In this document: positions 58,111-64,000 of the stretch, in pieces | How the letters are laid out: each line of letters begins with the position of its first letter | Numbering within the stretch: the first letter of the stretch is position 1 | Position numbers and translations under genes: made by a program | The notes under the pieces: model-generated | Database searches by the model: none | Told to the model about the DNA's origin: nothing | The model's input: only the letters and a program-made list of their open reading frames with translations | Source of the DNA: Siphonodentalium dalli | Lineage: Eukaryota; Mollusca; Scaphopoda; Gadilida; Siphonodentaliidae | Reading direction: 5' to 3' | Assembly (NCBI GenBank): GCA_032622095.1 | Contig: CP136069.1 | Span: 52,622,760-52,686,759 of the forward strand | DNA: 64,000 bases

Positions 58111-61100
58111 ACATTCCGTTTGCATGCTTTGTGACCTTGGAGTTATTTAACACCTGTGTGATTCTGGAGGCTATTAACAAATACAAATGTATAGGTCTAT
58201 TGAAATAAAGTAGATGCATGATTGCATGTTTGTTTTGACAAATGCTTGAACTGTCTCAGAACAATTAATTAATATATTGCGGGATGTCCAAACTGTGAAA
58301 AAGTGATTAGTGGCCAATGCGTATACTCATTTTATCTGTTGACATGCATGGCCCTACTAATATAATTAGCCATGTTGTCACATGTGGGAGAAATGGGTGG
58401 TTATCCGTATTTTAGATGTTTTCGGTATGACAATATGAGAGTCTCAAGGACAATCCCTGAAACTTAACAGCTCTGGTTTACATGTACTAACGAGTAATAG
58501 TTGAAATTCATTAAAAGTAAAATTGTGTATCACTATAAAGAGTTCCATACACCCACTTGAGCAAAACAAAAAAATCGAAGACATTCCTTGATTTTTACTA
58601 TACATCAATTTCATAGAATCTAAATATTTTTGTCATATTCTTATCATATTCGAAAATTCCTATATTGTCTCTCAGATTTTGGCTATTCAATATGTGTCTC
58701 TAATAAAGTTTTTTTATTTTTAGATATTCAATATTTGCAGTATGCTAGGCCTTTCATTTCACACCCGCGCCCTCTCATTTATTCACACTGATATCATTCC
58801 CTGTGATCATTTTTCAACAGATAGCTTTTGATGGACAACGATATTTACATGACTAAACATGACATACTAGAATTGCTGAAGTTTATTATGTCATGTTCGT
58901 TCATGAGTATGACTATTTGCAGGTTTCTTTTCATCAGTTAGAATATATCTTGAGTAATCCTATCTGGGGTAAATGTACAAACAAAAAAGGCAGACTGTAT
59001 GGCGGTTATCCTGGATGTCAATGATTTCCACCCACGGGTGTATTTATAGCCATGCCCAAGCGATACTCTTGTTAAATGGTCAAGTGGTTGGATTGTTGGG
59101 CATATCGTGGCCGACAATATGCCAATTATTTAGTCATTTTAAAAAAATGGGACATATTATGTTATTGGTCTGTCAGCCCATTGTCTGTCTGCCGTCCGTC
59201 CATTTTCTTTTTTCTTTTCCGGATTATAACTTCTGAACTGAATTGAATGAAATTTGGTATGAGTTTACTAGCCCAAAATACAGGTCAAGTCAGGGGCGTA
59301 TGAAGCTATAATTATTGGGGGGGGGGTATCAGGGGCGTAGGAAAGTTGAATATGAGGGGCCATATTCGATGGCCGTAGGCTATCTACGACAGCCGTAGGC
59401 TCGAGATGGGGAGAGCATGAGAGGGGTGTCCCCTCTCTTTGATGGGGGTCTGAGGGAGATCAGAAAATGTTTCTGAATCTAAAACCCTCAGATCGCATTT
59501 CGTTGCATCTGTGGCAGCAATTACGTTAAATAACCCATTGAGTGAAAATATGGTATTTTAGTTTTTCACCTGTTGTACAAAATAGTATGGAGATCATTTT
59601 TGACTCTCATAAGCGTGTGTGTACAAATGGAGCAGTCTTCCACAAAAACATGACATGTATGTTTATACTTACATAATTATATATTCACATTCTCAGCTTT
59701 CCCAGCCTAATCCATAGTAGTAGTGCATGTAACTGAAAGATGGCCTCGATAAAGCAGGCAGATCCGCCATTTAAGCAGTGCCAAAGTACTAGCTGTGATG
59801 AAGCGTAGCTTACCTCCGATGGTCTGTTTTCCGTATTTACTCTTCAAATAATTTCATATTGAATTAATCTTGGAAATCTTGGTGTTGATTTATTTTGGAG
59901 CTTTGGACAAATTAGATACCGTTTGTGGAATAACACAATGATTTCTGATAGAGTACTAACGAGAAGGCTTATAAGGAGCAAAGGCCGGTGGATAGCACCA
60001 TATGGGGAGTTATAATTTATTACCCGATAAAATTAACCTAAATGGTTGTACTTGTATGATAACACAAACCAGTGAGACAATAAAACATGGCAGTCAAGGC
60101 ACCTAATCTGTATACTGGTACCATCCGTCCGCATGATGCTATATATAAGACACTATTTCCTATAGAGTATACTATATATTTTATGTCAAACTGTGGGGGC
60201 GGAGAATGTGATTGGTTAAGTTGAATAGATAAGAAATACAGTTTAAGTGTTGACCCCCCGTCCGTCATGAATCGTCTTCTGCTCCAGAACCATAAGACCG
60301 AATGGGTTCATATTTGTTTAAATGAGGTCACCAAGTCAGATAATTGCGAAGCCAGGGCCATAACTTGTTCCGTCCATAGTAATTCTTGCATATTTAATAC
60401 TCAAATTAATTGAATTAAGAATGTGTATATATGTCAATCTGAACACTTTAATTTCTAAGCTGAGTGTATTGTTCTAACTGCATATTTTGAAGTAAATTCG
60501 ACAATTACTGTCTGTTGTAGGTTTCATATATATATAGTGCCAATCTTTTCAGTCTTTAGTGTCGGGTGAGCAACTCCACAGTCATTGACTGTCTTGTTGT
60601 AATTATAAGCGACACCCAGACAAATAAGTTTGTCATTGCCAAACTTAACATTATAACAATAAGATCAGTCAGCAGGTTTTGACATATTCCCTTCAAAGAT
60701 ACGTTACACACTGAACTACATGGTATATTCATCTTTATTCACAAGAAAGGATTCTATGAGATCCGTTTAAAATTTATTATTTTGGTACGAAATAGCTTAA
60801 GTACCTTTTTGAATCATTATTTATATGACGTAGCAGGTCAAGGTCATTTGTTCACTTGTTATGTATATAAGCAAGTGTAGACACAGTCAAGATCTCTTTT
60901 TTTCTTGTGACTCGAAGTGAAGTACACGCTATGAGCAAATTGAAAACCACATATTATTGTCGGCTTCATTTAACAATTCCGTTCCAATTTGTTTAATTTG
61001 TTGTGACATCGTTTAATTTTTGGGAAACGACACAATAATTATTAAATAATATCAGAGTGACAATTTCATTCAATTTCACTTGTTTTATTTTACGCAAAAA

Positions 61101-61679
61101 ATAAAATTAAAACTATTTTCTTATGTTGTAAATTGTGGGTAATTCCCCAACTTCCGGTTTCGGAGCACGTGGTTTAGTATTCCGAATTGAATTCGAATTT
61201 GAATTCGTCTGTATATATGCAGCCGTTCACGTGTTGAACTCTCTTTGGGAATGCCTATACAGCACAGTTGCTATGTTATCTCTGTTCTTGTGGTTTTATA
61301 ATGTAAGTATTAGATCATTCAACCAGTGAGACAAAATTGCGGTTATAGCAAATTGCCACGTGACAACATTCGTTTTGTTTACGTCGAAATTCTGAAATTG
61401 TCACTCACACATCTGTTTCATGTTGACATATGTAGCAAAATTAGGGATCAGGTTTGGGTCCTTTTTTCATTTATCTAGGAATTAACTCACTTGTGTGGTT
61501 TTGCTTGGCTCATAGTTCACTATGAATTCGTTTACAATACAATACACATTGAGATTGTTTGCCAACAAAATAACTTTTTTGTCAGATCACTGACACAATT
61601 TCACACGTAATAATGTGACACATCAGTCACCTAATTTCCTGGAATATTTTTAGGTCACTTTCTTGATCCTTATAACTGG

Positions 61680-63420
61680 TCATTAAACAAGCAATTTTCT
61701 TCCTCGTATGGCCTCGGTTTCAGTCACCCCATTGTCAAGCAGGTTCAGGCTAATCAAATTCCTCGTTCCATGCAGACCTTGTGGGGCCCCGCCGCATACT
61801 TCACCAATGTCACTGTGGCAAGACGCCATACTGTTCCGAGGGTGGGTTCCACTATGCACGGATCCGACCATGCTCGCCCGCTGCTGCTGGATCCTACCTC
61901 AGATTTTCGTCCTCCCATCTCCCTTTCACAAGCAGGTGGGACGTACAAAGATCTGTCAGCCCCCTAGGGAGCAACTTAACTGGAATCGCATCACGTCACA
62001 ATTTGCCATCCAAACTTGGATAATAGCCATGCATTTTAGTATGAATTTTATGTGACTTTGAGAAAAATACTTTCATCATGTCAATGTGAGGCTCTTTATT
62101 GGATAATCAAAATTTCCAAAGTAAGTTGCTCCCTGGCGTCTACCCTCGGGTGGAATTGCTGTTAAGACCATTTCCCGGGACTCTGCATGGCTGCTCTTTG
62201 ACGGGAGGTGAGTTGTAGCCAGTGTAGCCACTGGGGCTGTGGCAATTCATTCTATGTATATTTGACTGATCTGCCCATTCAACATGTAGTTCAATGCGGA
62301 TTGTGTTCATTTAGAAACATTAAGTGTGGTGTCATCATGTTGGTGAGGTATCTGGATTTGTGTCGTGACCAAGTATGTCGCCACCGCCCTACTGGCTGCA
62401 CGGGATGATTCAGCTTCACGTCAAGGTTTAAGCTGGCTCCAGTTAGGGGGGGGGGGGAAACAGTCTGAACATTAATCATACCTCGATGTCTCTTCCCAGG
62501 CTTTACGCAGCCCTGTTTATTCAGTTTTTTAACTTTAAAGATAACAAAATCCATGGTTTGGATCTGCCGATCCCACATTTAGATTACAATTCTAATTAAC
62601 AGGGCTACTTGCCATCCAATTCGAATCCTGATTCTCACTTTGGTTTTCAGAGAGATCTTGCTGTTTTTTCTTGTAGCTAGAGTTACTTGCAAGGCATCGA
62701 GGTGTGGCAGACGCAGTTTCTCGCCTCCGATTTGGGTCCTGGGAGGTTCGAGGGGAGACCGAGCATTGGGCCACCAGACAGCGCGCCGGCTGATGCCGGA
62801 TAATCTCGGGTGCTGTCCATAACAGTGTACATAGCACAGTCATCGGCCGGGGCAGAGACTTTTAACAAACACTCAATTTGTTCTACAACCATGAGGTTTT
62901 ACCAGGGCTCAAACTTATTACCTTTCCACTTGTCACTGATTAGCATTGTCCTTTGTTTATGGGTGACCGTTCGATTTTTCTGGTGATAAATTTACACATA
63001 TCATCTTTCGCCCTTACTACGGTTCCATGGGGCGAAACACCAAGCCTTGGATTCCTTGCGAGTGTCAATCTGGCTTTCTGCAGTTATAGGCTGTTTTTTC
63101 TGCGAACCAAGTTGTGACTCACGTTTCTCCGTGCGTAGAACATTCATCAGCTTTTGACTCTACAGTCTTGGGACAATCCCAATGGGTTTTTTTTTTTTAC
63201 CTGTAGTACCAGGATTAGATCTATTCTCGCTCAATATCATGGCTTTACAGTTTGGGTTAGCTTCTCAGGTTACGATATAGACAATTGAACTCACGCAATC
63301 TTCTAGGGTGGCGGTACGGTAGGTAATAACCTGTTCCATGGGAACAGGTGCATTTCAGAACTTTGAGCCTTGCATCATGCCAATAACACACGTTGATGCC
63401 CTGCTTGATGGAGTCCTTTG
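61680..63420. other. GC-richer island, possible retroelement remnant
   Basis: Base composition and density of short frames differ from the surrounding intron. A segment near 61965-62010 (AACTGGAATCGCATCACG) is an inverted match to 24565-24610 inside the DIRS-like element. This suggests shared repeat DNA. No reverse transcriptase or other domain is recognised. Confidence 0.35.
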
Positions 63421-64000
63421 TAGGGGTGCCACGATTAGTCGTATAATCGATGAACCGTTGATAAAGCCGATCATCGATTACCATTTACATCGTCGATTAA
63501 TATGCATTATGTAATTTGACATCGGGACATGTCCAGTATTATTGAATACCGTGTTTGTTTTACACAGTTTAATCTACAACCGATGGGTTAACAACCTGTG
63601 ATCGCATATCAACGAGATTCCGTCAACAGGAGTACTACTAACCTATGTTGCAAACAGTCTGCAGTTCATTTGATGATGCGCCATGGTTACACTTCATGTT
63701 GTTGTTAATTCTACAAATTGGCGGCCCTGCCGCTTTGAAATTATGGCGATGTCATTGTATATTTCTACTTGTAAGGCGGAACTACATCTTTGATATATGC
63801 CGACTGTCACTGTCTTCAATGAGCTGAATGCACTTGCCCTTGAATCTGATTGAACCAATGGGAGATGATTGAAATTCTCTGGAAACTAGGGAACCTATGG
63901 CATTTTAATCAGCAATGTTCTCCATGATGTCATTTGAGTATACTGTGCTTGAATAAGTATCCTTAGAGGTTAATTGTATAGGCTATTGCGTATCATGCAG
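63421..64000. mobile_element. Left end of a hAT-like element, cut by the window edge
   Basis: TAGGGGTGCCACGATTAGTC followed by several ATCGAT/CGATTA words is the common hAT-type terminus and subterminal style. The right end and target duplication are not visible. Confidence 0.5.

Larger units (their letters stand above)
57557..64000. other. Downstream intron, no exon recognised
   Basis: The next YWTD exon is expected, but I found no such motif on the + strand to the window end. It holds a two-copy repeat of about 177 bp (57810-58110) and an AGGGGCGTAGGAAAG-type stretch (59280-59460). A GC-richer island (61680-63420) has short frames on both strands but no recognised domain. The left end of a hAT-like element lies at 63421. 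The rest is AT-rich, without features I can name. Confidence 0.6.

Noticed and set aside
62592-62892. Minus-strand Ser/Arg-rich frames as a possible gag-like protein
   Set aside because: Too short and with no zinc knuckle or other motif. I only note the island as a possible remnant.

Overview
This window is animal (metazoan) genomic DNA. It carries one large multi-exon gene on the + strand, truncated at both window edges and buried in long, AT-rich, transposon-dense introns. I support 18 coding exons from 2515 to 57556, 3,079 coding nt in all. Sixteen of them pair into eight scavenger-receptor cysteine-rich (SRCR) domains of the six-cysteine group A type. The last two begin a low-density-lipoprotein-receptor class B (YWTD, 'LY') beta-propeller. 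Every junction has AG/GT splice signals, and the frame stays open from exon to exon. Domain borders are always phase 1 and the intron inside each SRCR domain is always phase 2. No first exon, signal peptide, transmembrane segment, stop codon or polyA site is visible, so both ends of the gene lie outside. The deduced product is an extracellular or secreted receptor-like protein, SRCR(>=8)-YWTD. Function is inferred from domain families only.

The organism is probably a marine invertebrate with an expanded SRCR repertoire (hemichordate, echinoderm or amphioxus would fit). This rests on gene style and repeat landscape, and I could not pin down the species.

Layout: 1-2514 upstream intron or 5' flank; 2.5-4.5 kb SRCR 1; 8.1-9.2 kb SRCR 2; 10.0-14.8 kb SRCR 3; 16.7-25.6 kb SRCR 4, whose internal intron holds a ~4.7-kb DIRS-like element; 30.6-33.0 kb SRCR 5; 37.9-39.8 kb SRCR 6; 40.5-42.3 kb SRCR 7; 47.1-48.7 kb SRCR 8, preceded by a Ser/Thr/Pro linker; 54.4-57.6 kb two YWTD exons; 57.6-64.0 kb intron or 3' region with no recognisable exon.

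The introns hold at least three TTAA-flanked miniature-transposon families that share one hairpin core, a TA-flanked Tc1/mariner-like MITE family, and a 'GAGGTCCCCAGAGGGTGAAT' inverted-repeat family. They also hold two hAT-like elements with 8-bp target duplications, a MULE-like element with a 9-bp duplication, a DIRS-like element recognised by its internal complementary region, several foldbacks, and dispersed tandem arrays. Two patterns stand out. Exon edges, with their splice sites, have been tandemly copied into neighbouring introns at least four times. Transposons also sit hard against splice sites, down to 8 nt from an exon, while leaving them intact.
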